DNA from: Epiperipatus broadwayi
Taxonomy: Eukaryota; Onychophora; Udeonychophora; Euonychophora; Peripatidae
Length of the DNA: 64,000 bases
Direction: 5' to 3'
NCBI GenBank assembly: GCA_028023455.1
Contig: JAQFVV010012394.1
Span: forward strand, 32,638,885 to 32,702,884
Within the stretch, counting starts at the first letter, position 1. Each line of letters begins with the position of its first letter. The translations under genes were made by a program, and so were the position numbers. A model generated the notes under the pieces. It had not been told where the DNA came from and did no database searches. It saw only the letters and a list, made by a program, of their open reading frames with translations. Shown here piece after piece: positions 1 through 10,848 of this stretch.

Positions 1-128
<128 letters not shown>

Positions 129-214
129 TTAACATGTCATACAAAAAATTTACCAATAAATGGCTTCATCATTTGTCATTTCCCATGATGAGTGGGAGTG
201 GATTTCTGCCAGAG

Positions 215-2017
215 AGAGCAGACATAGAAGCAGCGTTTGACCCAATATCAATAAATACACTACTGAAAACTCTAGAACAATACACAGTACCAAAAGCCTA
301 CCTAAATCTACTTGCTAACCTATTAATAAATCGTGAAATATACATTACTCTAAATGGAAAAACTTCATCACCAATAGTACCTCATCAATCCATCCCACAA
401 GGATCCCCTCTTAGTGCCTTGTTATTTACTGCCTACATAAATCCCCTAATTAAAATCATAGAGTGAATTACCTGGAATTTATGTACCCTGCTTAAATACT
501 CAATCTCATGTATAGCTTACATGGATGATCTTGCAATTTTTTTGACATCCCAAAAACACATTCCCAAACTTCTAAAGATACTTTCCAATTATACAAATGA
601 ATATAAATTAACATTTAACATGGAGAAATCTTGTGCCTGGCAAATTTTCACTGGCAGCAATATAACAAAACATTTTAAAGGTAAACCTAATCCATTTCTT
701 GGCTTCCATTTCTATCTGTGTCATTCACCAACAAGACTACTTATACAAAAAAATCTTGCAAATAAAGTAAAAATTATAGTCAATTCACTAACAAAAGCCT
801 ACCTTTTACTATACACAAAGATTGCACTTTTTAATATGTTAATCATAACAAAAATCACTTATTACACTCCAACAATACTTTATACTAAAGCATTCACTAA
901 TAAAATAGACTCACTTTGTAGAAAACTCTTGTGAGGAAAAAAAAGTAATCTCAATATCAGTAAAATGGCTAAGAAATTTACTCTCACAAAATGGTCTGGG
1001 ACTTCATTCAATTTACACCTTCAGAATCCAAAAAATGCTAAACATAATCTCTGCATGTGCACAAAAATTCCCATATCTACAAATAGCCTGTAAAATCACT
1101 CCCACAGATATAAACCACCTCCTTTACATGGATACTGAAGACACTACTTGCACCATTACTATCTATAAAAAACTTGAATTTTATTCCACCTCAAAATAAA
1201 TTTAAGTACTGAGAAATACATTTGCTTTTACACCCATCACAAATTGATGGAAAAACTGTACTTAATATCACCAATAGACAACTATGCAGTAAATTTAAAT
1301 TCTGGTCACTTGAACCAAAATATTTTGATTTTCTTCTTAAAATTAACCTTGACTCTCCACCCACACAGCATTTTTTGAAATATAGAAGGAACTGTCAAAA
1401 TGTAGACAATTTATGTAACTTCTGCCACAGAAACTCAGAAACACAGGATCATATTTTTTCTCATGTCTAGGGCTAAATAGCAACCGTTCAATAATAAATA
1501 CACTATTCAAAAATAAAAGAATAAATATGAATTGCCTATTTGACTCATTCAAAAAAGGAGTTTTTGCTGAAATAAGAATCAGTGTATTCATTCTCTATGC
1601 TTTATGGTGTACAAGGTGTAAATCATGTACAATAATCCAAGAAGGCACCCAAACACATTCAAAAATAAACTGGATAGTATATGTGAAAGAGATAAAAAGA
1701 ATAACAAATCACACAACTTTTATTGACACTTGGTCTCTATTGCAGTTACCTTCAAACTTATAAAAAATAGGAAGAGTCACAAAAGATTTAGAAATGTCAA
1801 ATGAAAAAGTTATAACTTGCCACCATTGAAAAAACATTATATGATAGTGAACTTTTGAACTTTAATCAGGAGTTTAAACAACTTACTGCACATATGTGAA
1901 CTTTTATACCTCTGCCAGTTTTACAAACAATTGACAGTCTGTATAATAATCAAGAATAATGTGTAAAAAAATTGTGTAACCTTTTTTAAGTTATTGAATA
2001 AAGTCCTTTGAAAGATG
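215..2017 (+). pseudogene. Decayed non-LTR retrotransposon (LINE) reverse transcriptase, 5'-truncated
   Basis: Remnant of a LINE polyprotein, which would copy its RNA into DNA at a nicked target. Reverse transcriptase motif A (DIEAAFD) is near 220-240, motif B (IPQGSPLSALLF) near 390-430, and the catalytic YxDD box reads AYMDDLAIFL near 515-545. The thumb follows (PFLGFHFY). A C-terminal zinc-knuckle-like stretch with Cys-x2-Cys and two His (CNFC...DHIFSH) lies near 1420-1465, then a conserved tail ending in DTWSL near 1730. The first ~870 bases stay in one frame, broken by in-frame TGA stops at 464 and 932; later parts need frame changes. The 5' endonuclease part is absent. The same C-terminal tail recurs at 22.9 and 54.3 kb. 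I cannot assign a clade with confidence. Confidence 0.88.
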
Positions 2018-2038
2018 ATGATGATGATGATGATGATG

Positions 2039-2097
<59 letters not shown>
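2018..2097 (+). repeat. (GAT)n(AAT)n microsatellite, LINE 3' tail
   Basis: A GAT run passes directly into an AAT run immediately after the LINE 3' untranslated region. This is likely the element's simple-repeat tail, later expanded. Confidence 0.85.
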
Positions 2098-2098
<1 letters not shown>

Positions 2099-2769
2099 TC
2101 ATCATCAGAATGGAATTAAATAAATTACCCTATGGCTTCAACAAAAATAAATATTTTCAAAGTTATTTTTTATGATAAGGAAAGATGCAAATAACACGTC
2201 AGACTTTGTTACTATAACAACAATAATAACATTATATTTTGAATAACAAGATCCAATTAAGCAAAAACAAATAAGTATAATGAAGTTGATTATCAAACAA
2301 AATTATTGCATAATACCATAATAGATATTACAAAAATAAAAGATGATCAAGAATAGATAATAAATGAAAATTTGACTATCCATTAATTAGATAAATAGAT
2401 AGAAAATACCATGTTAATAAAAGAGAAGATTAAAAGATCAAGGGTGACAAAATATATTCTAAGTACATATTTAATATATATAAAAGTCCATTTCTGTATT
2501 CAAACATTTGTAAGTACAATTGACAAAATATATAGTAGGATAATAAATCTTTGAAAATGACTGCAGAAATGATTGAAATATCCAGAACAATAAAAAAAAT
2601 TATGTTTGAACCAGAAGACTAATTATAGAATTTTTTAAAAAAGAAATTTGTGAAAGTTCCATTCAATTACTTGAAGAAATAACAAAATTCTTACATTCAT
2701 TATATTCAAAACAATAAATAAATTGAAAGTTGTTTCAAAACAAAGTATATAAAAGATTTGCTCTATATG
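2098..2769. other. AT-rich DNA, nothing recognised
   Basis: No coding potential, RNA gene or clear repeat structure is visible here. Confidence 0.5.
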
Positions 2770-3005
2770 ATATAGCCAATAGTAGGATGATAGACTCTAG
2801 AGTTTAAGGTCCATAGATCATGAACTGGTTCCTGCACTTCTAGCATCAAAATTCTAATAAATTCTAGGGCAATAAACTATTCTTACATGCTATGTTGTCT
2901 GCTGTAGTAATAGAGGTGTAAGTTGTATGGGTCAAGATTAATAAATTGTGGCTCAACTGCTACTTGTATTGTTCAATCTATAATAAATCATCCAATTATC
3001 CTTAA
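2770..3005 (+). repeat. tRNA-headed short repeat, two tandem copies
   Basis: Two adjacent degenerate copies of a ~120-bp unit. Each has an A-box-like head (of the type GTGGTAGAGTGGTA in the better copies), a B-box-like segment around 'catgGttCaattCC', and an end resembling 'gcaataaaac...attatt'. Related copies are at 3935-4200 and about 53458-53560. A tRNA-derived SINE is the likeliest reading, but the copies are old and have no visible poly-A tail or target duplication. Confidence 0.4.
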
Positions 3006-3197
3006 TGGTAAAAATATTGTTATTACTGCAGCAAAAAAGATTACAAAAATCAACTGATTATTTTATTTTATTGTGATGAAATAAGTTTATGAAATGATGA
3101 ATAATACATACAAATACTATAACAAGATGATCTATTGAAACCTTCTTCATTTTTCAAATTAATTGTAATACCATATTTTCCCCCTAGAAAAAAATTA

Positions 3198-3440
3198 CAA
3201 ACACCTGAAAGTAATATTTAAATATATTTATATTATCTATAATAAACTTAATGTAATTATAAAGGACCTGAATTCAAACTTTCAAGCTTCCCCCATTTAT
3301 CCGATACATCTTGTACAACTGATAGTCATGACCACATACATATCCATATGGAGATCATTTATCTTTTTCACATGTATTTGATAAAAAGGAGAAGCTTGAA
3401 AGTTCGAGTTCAGATCCCTTATAAACACCTGAAAGATAAT
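3198..3440. repeat. Small foldback element (33-bp terminal inverted arms)
   Basis: The left arm (3258-3290) and right arm (3391-3423) are near-perfect reverse complements around a ~100-bp spacer; the inner ends are CAAGCTTC and GAAGCTTG. The motif 'aaacacctgaaag' occurs outside both arms (about 3201 and 3423) as a direct repeat. This looks like a MITE-sized foldback; no transposase is present. Confidence 0.65.
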
Positions 3441-3934
3441 TACAAATGAATTCTTTCAAAAGAAATACTTTTTTTAAAATCCTTTAATAATCTGGTTTAA
3501 TTCTGTGTTGTTTTCAAATCTTTTTCTAGTTTAATTATGCAAAATAGTTGATATCTATTTGCATATTTTTGTCAATACTGAAACATTTATAATTATTATA
3601 ATAAAGCAAAGAAAAGCAATATGTAATATTTAATAACATTTAGTTATGAAAAATACATGACACAATATTATAAGTAGGGGGAATAGTGTAAATCATTCGT
3701 ACATTAGAAAAAGTTATTCAATGAAAATAAGATGAAATGTGAACGTATATTTTAGCAAAGCTTTAGAATGCACAATCATAGAAACTATCATTTATTAATA
3801 GTGATTATTAAAAAATATATACATTAACTACCATCATAGCCTTATATTTTTGCAAGCAAAGTAGAATGGCAAATTATGAAGATCAAGATCCATGGTTTGT
3901 TTTGTAATCTATTCCTTCAAATGCCCAATTTAAT
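3441..3934. other. AT-rich DNA, nothing recognised
   Basis: No gene, RNA or repeat could be supported in this stretch. Confidence 0.5.
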
Positions 3935-4200
3935 TATTATCTGTATCATTTGGTACAGTGGTAGATGGCTATATTCCCAAGCTTGAAGACCATGGATTGT
4001 AATTCCACTCTATTATTTTTATTATTCAAGTTTTTTATAAATCCCAAAATTATAAACCATTTGATTATTTTCTCTGTGTCATTCTGTGGTAGAGTGGTAT
4101 TGTTTTGGCCTCAGGGTCCATGAATCATGGCTCCTCATTGCTACTTCATGTGTTCCAAATTCTTAAAATCTCCTGAGCAATAAAACATTTAATTATTTAC
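3935..4200 (+). repeat. tRNA-headed short repeat, two tandem copies
   Basis: Two further head-to-tail copies of the repeat seen at 2770-3005. The A-box-like GTGGTAGAGTGGTA is clearest in the second copy (about 4088-4101). It is followed by 'ggtccatgaatcatgg' and a conserved end 'gagcaataaaacattt'. Both pairs being tandem suggests the unit spread as a dimer or by tandem duplication. Confidence 0.42.
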
Positions 4201-4929
4201 TTATTGTTTAGTATAACCATTAAACTCTACATTTTAAAAATGTTGATTAAATCAATATTTGATGTTTGCTTCATCATCAAGCAACAAGTATTTCACTTAA
4301 GAAAAAATATATTAAATAAGTTATAACATAAATAGGATAAGTGTAACTTTTTGGTCAGTTTCTTTAAAGACTCACTGTTGGGTGTTTCAGCTCATAGTTT
4401 TATTTAAGTAACCACATTAAGATAATTTTTTTTTTACTTTGGTAATTCAGGTATCTTAAGCTTGAGGTCACCATCTATTGGAATTTTGAGTAATCAGTGA
4501 TTATTAGACATTTTGCTACATTTAAACCCCATACTCAACTGGTTTCCAACTTTTCCACTTATTAGCCAGACTTTGGGGTTCAACATTGAAAATAATGCAG
4601 TCAAACATTCAGCATCTATCTTTAATTCTATCTTACAATTCAAGGTAAAATCTTAAAATACAAATCATTTCAAGGTATTCGAACCCAGGTCAGCCTGCTT
4701 AAAAAGTTATATAGATCTGTCTCTAGTTCAATAACTATATATTTAAAAACCCTCAGTTCATTATTATCCATAAACACTTTACTTTTTTGGTTAGAAATGT
4801 TAATAATAATGAATTACTTAATTCTCTTGTTCATGCAGTATGATTAAATAAATAGCATAACCTACTCTACTATCATCTACAATAAAGTAATTTATAATCA
4901 GCAATAACTTGAGGTTTGAATAATGGATG
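4201..4929. other. AT-rich DNA, nothing recognised
   Basis: Only short random reading frames; no motif or repeat that I can support. Confidence 0.45.
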
Positions 4930-5130
4930 TGGACACAGTAGCAATTTTCTGTATGCAATATTGACATCTAGTGCAAGCCAGGTTAATAAATGGATGCTAG
5001 AAGATTATTACACCAAAATCCTTATCTAGTGTCTATTCATGCAATATCCGCAGACAAGTTGTAGCTTATGGTATCATGATGAGAAGTTTTGGAATTGAGA
5101 GCACTCCACTTAGATTTTCAGATCTAATGC
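4930..5130 (+). repeat. Dispersed ~210-bp repeat, copy 1
   Basis: Copy of an unclassified repeat family with at least six members in this window, on both strands. Shared landmarks are 'gtaatcaatggatgctag', 'aaaatccctat', a middle of the type 'caatatccgcagac' and an end of the type 'gtgctctcagatctaatg'. I see no coding capacity, poly-A tail or terminal inverted repeats in this copy. Confidence 0.6.
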
Positions 5131-5204
5131 ATCATGTGATGTTATAATGGTTTAATGCCCATGGACTATGATAATGTATGAAGAGGAAAATTAAGAGATT
5201 GTTT

Positions 5205-5548
5205 TTTTATTAACTTGAAAAATAAATGATACATAAATATTACTGCTATATATATAATTATGTTAAAAATGGAAATAAAATGGCAAAAAAATTAAAGATT
5301 AGCAAACATCCCAATAAATCTAATCCATGTTAGAATCTATAATGTATGGAAACTACTCATCAACCTTATTTTTTATAAACTTACAAGATAAATGACATAT
5401 AAATATTAATATTATATATATATATATGATTATCTTAAAAACAGGAGTAAAATAATAAAAAATTTAAAAATTAGCAAATATTATAATAAGTCAAAACAAT
5501 GCTAGAATTTATAATGTATGGAAACTATTCATTAACCTTGTCTTTAAA
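5205..5548. repeat. Tandem duplication, ~175-bp unit x2
   Basis: Two diverged copies, about 5205-5370 and 5380-5548. Both contain 'aaatattaatattatatata'-like cores, 'attagcaaa' and the shared end 'ataatgtatggaaacta'. No function is apparent. Confidence 0.75.
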
Positions 5549-6391
5549 AATAGAGAAATCAGAAGGACTCTCATAGATAAGCATTTTAAATTACCATTGT
5601 TATATTCCCTTTAGTAGAATAACCTGGCTAATTAGAATGTCACCTTAAATATAGGTTTTATAATTAGGTAATTAGGTCAGATGTGTTCCACACTAACCTA
5701 CATATTAATACTAATAGTTAAATGTGATGTGTATAGTGAAGTATACTTGAAACTGATGAAAATATTTTATATATTAATACAAATAAAATAACATCACTAC
5801 AGTCCCTTAGATCCCTTAAATGAACATCTCGATTACATACACAATGTGTGTCTCTATGAAAAAATCATGGCTTATTTCTCCAAGCTGCCCTCAGTATAAA
5901 CATTAAATCAACATCTGTATTACATAATGACATTGCTTTAACTATTCACACAAAAATTTAAGATGCATGGCTGCATTATATGCAGTAACATGAAAGGTGA
6001 CGGCATGGTTTAATACCTTTTTTAGATTATCTTCAATTATTCTTCCTGTCATAACAAAATTTTCAAAACAACTTAAAAACTTTCTAATAACTCACAACTT
6101 CACTGCTGAATATGTTTCAAATTGAAATATTTCAATAGCATTTGTTTTCAATTTAAAATGAAATTTAATGTCGGCATGTTATTGTATCATCAGTTATGAT
6201 ATGAACCACATCCATCTTTTCGATCATAATTTTTTTAATCCAGGTCAAATTCTTAAAAGTTTTTGATTAGTAGTCAAATTATGTTCTTGTGTAGCATATG
6301 CATTCATTCAGAGATGGCAATACAGTCAGTTTGTAGAGAAAACTGATCACCAGTCATTTTTTCACTGGGAAACACTACATATTATACATGT
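5549..6391. other. AT-rich DNA, nothing recognised
   Basis: No supported gene or repeat. A TCATCAG occurs at about 6190 but lacks the rest of a hammerhead core. Confidence 0.45.
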
Positions 6392-7168
6392 ATAAATTAA
6401 TAATTTTAACAGATGTAATTTTTCAAATATTTTAATATTTGGAAATATCGATTATATTTTCTTATTAGAAAAATCAACATCAGATGCCAAGTAGCCAATG
6501 AAAATAGCAAACTATAATTGCTTTTTGCATTTAAAACTGTACACATCTAATGCAATCTCTTGGTGTTATATAAAGTCTAAAGTGATACAGTACTTATTTA
6601 TATTTTAAAGAAAGAAAGCCAATAACTTTTCACAATTTCTTATAAATAATAGTCTGTTCCGTCAGATCAATCAGATGTTATAAATTGATAATTTTTAACA
6701 GATGGAAATGTTTAAATATTTCAATATGTGGAAATATCTATTTAATTTTCATATTCCAAAAATTACCATCAGATATCAATAGATAGTAATTAATAAAAAA
6801 TAGCAAAAATTGTAAATACTTTCTGTATTCAGAAGTGCAATCTTTTTGATGTTATATAGAGACTAAAATGCTATAGTATATATTTACAATTTAAGGAAAG
6901 AAATCAAACAAACTTTCACAATTTCTTATAAATAATAGATTGGTCCACTGATCAGTTAGATGTTATAAATTAATAATTATTAATATTTAAGAGATGTAAT
7001 TGTTCAAATATTTTAATACATGAAAATATATATTATATTTTTATATTAGAAAAATTACTGACAGATGTCAGTATGCAGAAGTCAATGAAAATAGCAAACT
7101 GTAAACACTTTTTGCATACTAAAATGTACACTTTTAAATGCAATCTTTTGGTATTATATAAAGACTAA
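6392..7168. repeat. Tandem array, ~285-bp unit, 2.7 copies
   Basis: Copies begin at about 6392, 6680 and 6965 (spacing 288 and 285 bp). Each starts 'ataaattaataat...aacagatgtaat' and carries 'gaaaatagcaaact', 'ggtgttatataaagtctaaa' and 'ttcacaatttcttataaata'. The third copy stops after the 'tatataaagactaaaa' segment. Divergence between copies is modest, so this is an old array. Confidence 0.85.
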
Positions 7169-7180
7169 AACCTATACACA

Positions 7181-7523
7181 CACCATGTTTTCCCAAAAAT
7201 ATGACCCAGTCTGATATTAATTTTTGCTTCCAAAGGCCCTGTAAGGATTATTTTTAGGGGATGTCATTTTTTCATATATAAAAAACTAAATTTCAAATAT
7301 AAAAATGTATATTTATTTAAATACATTTTTCTTTAGAGAAAGCCGTACATATACATACACCATGTTTTCCCAAAAATATGACCCAGTCTGATATTAATTT
7401 TTGCTTCCAAAGGTCCTGTAAGGTTTATTTTTAGGGGATGTCATTTTTTCATTTATAAAAACCTAAATTTCAAATATAAAAATGTACATTTATTTAAATA
7501 CATTTTTCTTTAGAGAAAGCCGT
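7181..7523. repeat. Tandem duplication, 177-bp period
   Basis: Two nearly identical copies (7181-7347 and 7358-7523). Each begins CACCATGTTTTCCC, contains 'aaaaatatgacccagtctga' and 'taggggatgtcattttttc', and ends in 'agagaaagccgta'. The beginning resembles, from memory, the end of a non-autonomous DNA transposon found in many animals; I cannot confirm this. Confidence 0.85.
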
Positions 7524-7967
7524 AATCTTACCCCAGGAGCCCCCCCCCCCCATTTCTTTCTTGTTCTCACTAGAATAGCTCTTATCTGATGAATAGAATT
7601 ATTATTCCATTTAAATTTACCATTAAATCAATGTTAATTGAAGACTTGCAAGATAGGAGTGGTAACAATAATGATTACAATTAACAAGAACAATAAAAAA
7701 TGCATAAAAATTCAAAAAGTGTTTCTTTATTTTACATTTGCACATTAAATATGTCAATTACAACATACACTACATTGAATTATGAAGATTCATATATGAC
7801 ATAATCACATCCATTCACTATCATGTATGCAAATTGTAAACACTTTCCATATTACTTGTAAAAGACCGGCTTGGGTATTCTTTTTTAAAAAAAACATTTC
7901 TTTAGAAGGAAAAAAACTTATTTAACTTAAGCTAAACTTTGATTTCCAAAATCACTTTTATTATTTT
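7524..7967. other. AT-rich spacer with C12 tract
   Basis: Contains a run of about 12 C residues near 7540. No gene or other repeat is recognised. Confidence 0.5.
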
Positions 7968-8117
7968 AATATGTAAATTAATACAGGCTTACACACACCT
8001 GCACATATATATATATAATGTAATATATAATGGATTCGAACCCAGACTTTCACACGACCCTCAGCTCTCCATGCCATCTCATATTGCTGACTCGCCTAAT
8101 CATACACATGTTGAAAA

Positions 8118-8178
8118 GATAAATAATCACCAATATATGTATTTCATGCTAAACCAGCAATCATCAGTTGGTCCAGAT
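8118..8178 (-). ncRNA. Hammerhead ribozyme, type I-like (dimer copy A)
   Basis: Read on the - strand, the parts appear in hammerhead order. A stem I strand ends ACCAA, followed by the core CTGATGA (complement of 8161-8167). Stem II (TGCT, loop, AGCA) follows, then GAAA (complement of 8142-8145) and a very short stem III (ATAC/ATAT). An NUH site (ATA) and TTGGT complete the fold, with TTGGT pairing with ACCAA to close stem I. A short stem III with an open stem I is the form described for Penelope-associated and retrozyme hammerheads. Stem III has one C-A mismatch. Copy B follows at a 132-bp interval. Confidence 0.82.
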
Positions 8179-8249
8179 TACTACCTCTACACATATTCAC
8201 AATCAGTGCTCAGCTTTATATTAAAATAACCAATCTTCATACTTTAAAA

Positions 8250-8310
8250 GATAAATAATCACCAATATATGTATTTCATGCTAAACCAGCAATCATCAGT
8301 TGGTCCAGAT
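8250..8310 (-). ncRNA. Hammerhead ribozyme, type I-like (dimer copy B)
   Basis: This stretch is identical to copy A (8118-8178) across the catalytic core, so the same CTGATGA, GAAA, NUH and stem I pairs are present on the - strand. The start-to-start distance of 132 bp means double self-cleavage of a - strand transcript would release a ~132-nt monomer. Confidence 0.82.
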
Positions 8311-8594
8311 TACTATCTCCACACATATTTACAATCAGTGCTCAGCTTTATATTAAAATAACCAATCTTCATACTTTAATGGACAGGCTTCAAACTACTC
8401 CAACTCACAACTCTTCAGCCATCCATTTCATTAAAAATCTGATGATGGAATGTTCAAAGCCCTCATTAGTGCCAAGGTCGTTATCCTACTCATGTTGATC
8501 ATTTATTCATTCTGACTGACCCTTCATGTACTAGAGAATAATCTATTTACATACATATGCAAGGCATGGGCAGACCTTTAATGCACTATGTTTT

Positions 8595-8990
8595 TTTAAT
8601 ATGTAAATTAATACACTGTACAGGCTTATACACTCCTGCACATATATAATCTTATATATAAGGGATTTGAACTCAGATTTTCACATGACCCTCAACTCTC
8701 TGTTATCTCATATTGCTGACCCACCTGATCATACACATGTTAAATGATAAATAATCAATATACATATTTCATGCTAAACCAGCAATCACCAGTCGATCCA
8801 GATTACTATCTCCACACATATATACAATCAGTGCTTAGCTTTATATTAAGATAGCCAATCTTCGTACTTTAATGGACACGCTTCAAACTACTACAACTCA
8901 CAACTCTTCAGCCATCCATTTCATTGAAAATCTGATGATGGAACATTCAAAGTCCTCATTAGTGCCAAGGTTGTCGCTGATACCCCAGGT
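8595..8990 (-). mobile_element. Hammerhead-bearing repeat, unit 2
   Basis: Second direct copy of the 7968-8490 unit, with one instead of two ribozyme blocks. It ends in the segment 'cttcaaactac...gaaaatctgatgatgga', which runs into the GIY-YIG reading frame. It contains a B-box-like GGATTTGAACT (8663-8673, - strand sense). Confidence 0.62.
8746..8802 (-). ncRNA. Degenerate hammerhead ribozyme
   Basis: Same layout as the copies at 8118 and 8250, but the conserved core reads CTGGTGA instead of CTGATGA on the - strand, and a few bases are lost from the stem I/III side. Cleavage is expected to be abolished or strongly reduced. Confidence 0.65.
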
Positions 8991-9310
8991 GGTCTATAAT
9001 ATTGCCTGCCCTGAAAAATATTGTAAATCATCATATTATGGTGAGACCAGGGCCTCTCTGTCCACTAGGCTATCCCAACACACATACTCCTATAATAAAG
9101 CACTGGTGGACCCTTCTTATAGTTCAGTTTTTGCACAGCACCATACGTCAGCCGGTCACAATTGCCAACTTAAAGATTCAGTAGTGGTTTGCAGAGAGTG
9201 ACACGATTCTCAAAAGGAAGATAAAAGAGGCTTACTTTATCGCTAGAGATAGCGACGCCATAAATAGAAAAGACTCTTGCTATAAAATATCCAGGAAATG
9301 GAATACGTAA
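8989..9310 (+). pseudogene. Penelope-like element GIY-YIG endonuclease domain remnant
   Basis: The reading frame from 8989 begins VVYNIACP, continues with two further cysteines, then YYGETRASLSTRLSQH and FAQHHTSAGH. This is the order of a GIY-YIG nuclease (Tyr, Tyr-x-Gly-x-Thr, Arg, His), with a Cys-rich insert typical of Penelope-like elements. A TGA at 9199-9201 interrupts the frame; after a one-base shift it continues from 9197 (SDTILKRKIKEAYFIARD...) to TAA at 9308, a typical C-terminal helix (KIKEAYFI). The reverse transcriptase part is not present upstream, so this is only the 3' end of an element. It directly follows the second hammerhead-bearing repeat. One frameshift in the domain implies a dead copy. 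A cellular GIY-YIG gene is less likely in this context. Confidence 0.82.
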
Positions 9311-10740
9311 CTATCGCATTTGCATAAATTTACATCGCTCCTAATCAATTTCTTGTCTATTTACAAAATGGCTATGAATATGAGGGTTCTGACCCTTGAA
9401 AACGCTTAGCCACTTAATTAAATATATATATTAAAATAAAATAAATATATACATTTCTTTATTTGTCTTCAGCTTTGTGTGCTTGTGCGTGTTAGCGCAT
9501 TTTATATTTTGCACTTGAGAACAATTAGCTACAAAGTTTAAACTGTTTGCTCATATATTATTTATGTATATTATTATATAGTTGTTATGGTGCAATTCTG
9601 TAATTGACTTAATGCTGTAGTTTTGTACGGTAAATAAATGAAATTGCTTTATTATTAATATTATCATCATCATTATTATTATGTTCCACTTTCTATTTTA
9701 ATGCAATCTTGACATAAGTAAGTTACAAGTAGTATTAATGGTGTTCTCTGCTTTGTAGGGACCCTATTTTTCACATTTGATTGGTTCCAAAAATATCGAG
9801 AGCTTACATTGGTAAACAACAGAAGTAACCCCCCCCTCCAAGGTTGACAATATTGAACAGATATTACTGCACGATAAATCTGCAGTTAAACGAGAGTCCC
9901 TCAATATTTGTTTTCAAAAATTCTTATGCATAATATAACTTCATGGGTAGTAGCAAAAATAATGCGATAATTTATTCTATAACTACATTTTTATGCACTA
10001 TGAATAAAGAACATCTTACATCAATAAATATTAGTAAAGAACACCAAGTCTTTCTGAATCCAGATTTATATATTATAGGACCAATGTGGCATCTCATTAA
10101 TGACCTGTAATATTAAAAATGAAATAATTTTTAAAAATGTAAATCTTAAATACGTGCAGCTTTGTATGTATATATATATAACTTAAATGGAAATAAACGA
10201 CGCTTTTATGCATTATAGATAAACAGACATCAATAAATGTTAATAAAGAATAGACACATCAAGTTCTGATTATTTATAATGCATTAAAGTGTAATTTACT
10301 TCTATATAGTTTATATATAGAGCCACTATGTTATGCGTATTTAGTTTTTATATCTTATGTATAGATTATATATTTGAACATGCACTTTTCTGCTTTCATT
10401 ACATTATCAAAATTTTGTATTTTTATATTTGTTACTTACTTTGAACGTGTAAACATTTTTAATGGTAAGCATACGCACGCACATGCACAATACATGTATA
10501 TTTAAAATGATAAGTCACTCATTAGATATAAGTAATATATCAAAGACGGGTATCAAAACAAATATTTGTAACAAAGTCGGATTCGTCAAACCCCAATAAG
10601 CATATAAATGAATAAATAGTTAGACAATATCAATACGTAGTGAATATCAACTACCTTTTTGCCACCGAACATTTGTCTGAAAACAGGAATCTCATTAGAT
10701 GATTGCAGCAATTGCCATCAATCGCCCCCACACTTTACTG
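9311..10740. other. Spacer, possible Penelope 3' flank; nothing else recognised
   Basis: The first ~150 bases may be the element's 3' untranslated region. An ATT/ATC microsatellite lies at about 9650-9680. No gene could be supported. Confidence 0.4.
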
Positions 10741-10747
10741 TTAATAT

Positions 10748-10848
10748 TTAAATTAGAAGTGTGTGATTCTATTCAATAGAGAAGAGAAAGTTTTAGTTTT
10801 CTTTCATTCTTTGTTAAATAGAATCCCACATTTTTAAATTGAATACAA
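10748..10848. repeat. Foldback, ~40-bp arms
   Basis: The left arm (10748-10787, starting 'aaattagaagtgtgtgattc') is an imperfect reverse complement of the right arm (10808-10848, ending 'cccacatttttaaatt') around a ~20-bp loop. Confidence 0.6.

Larger units (their letters stand above)
7968..8490 (-). mobile_element. Hammerhead-bearing repeat, unit 1 (contains the ribozyme dimer)
   Basis: First of two direct copies of a complex repeat; the second is 8595-8990. Order on the + strand: 'aatatgtaaattaatac', the segment 'ggattcgaaccc...tcacacgaccctcagctctc', two tandem copies of a 132-bp block each carrying a hammerhead on the - strand, then 'cttcaaactactcc...ctgatgatgga'. The tail is shared with the region just upstream of the GIY-YIG remnant. 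Paired copies next to a Penelope-type endonuclease resemble the LTR-like repeats of Penelope elements, or an animal retrozyme mobilised by them. I infer this from structure. Confidence 0.65.

Noticed and set aside
7939-8229. 96-codon + strand frame
   Set aside because: It runs through the hammerhead repeat and is interrupted in the other copies, so it is incidental.
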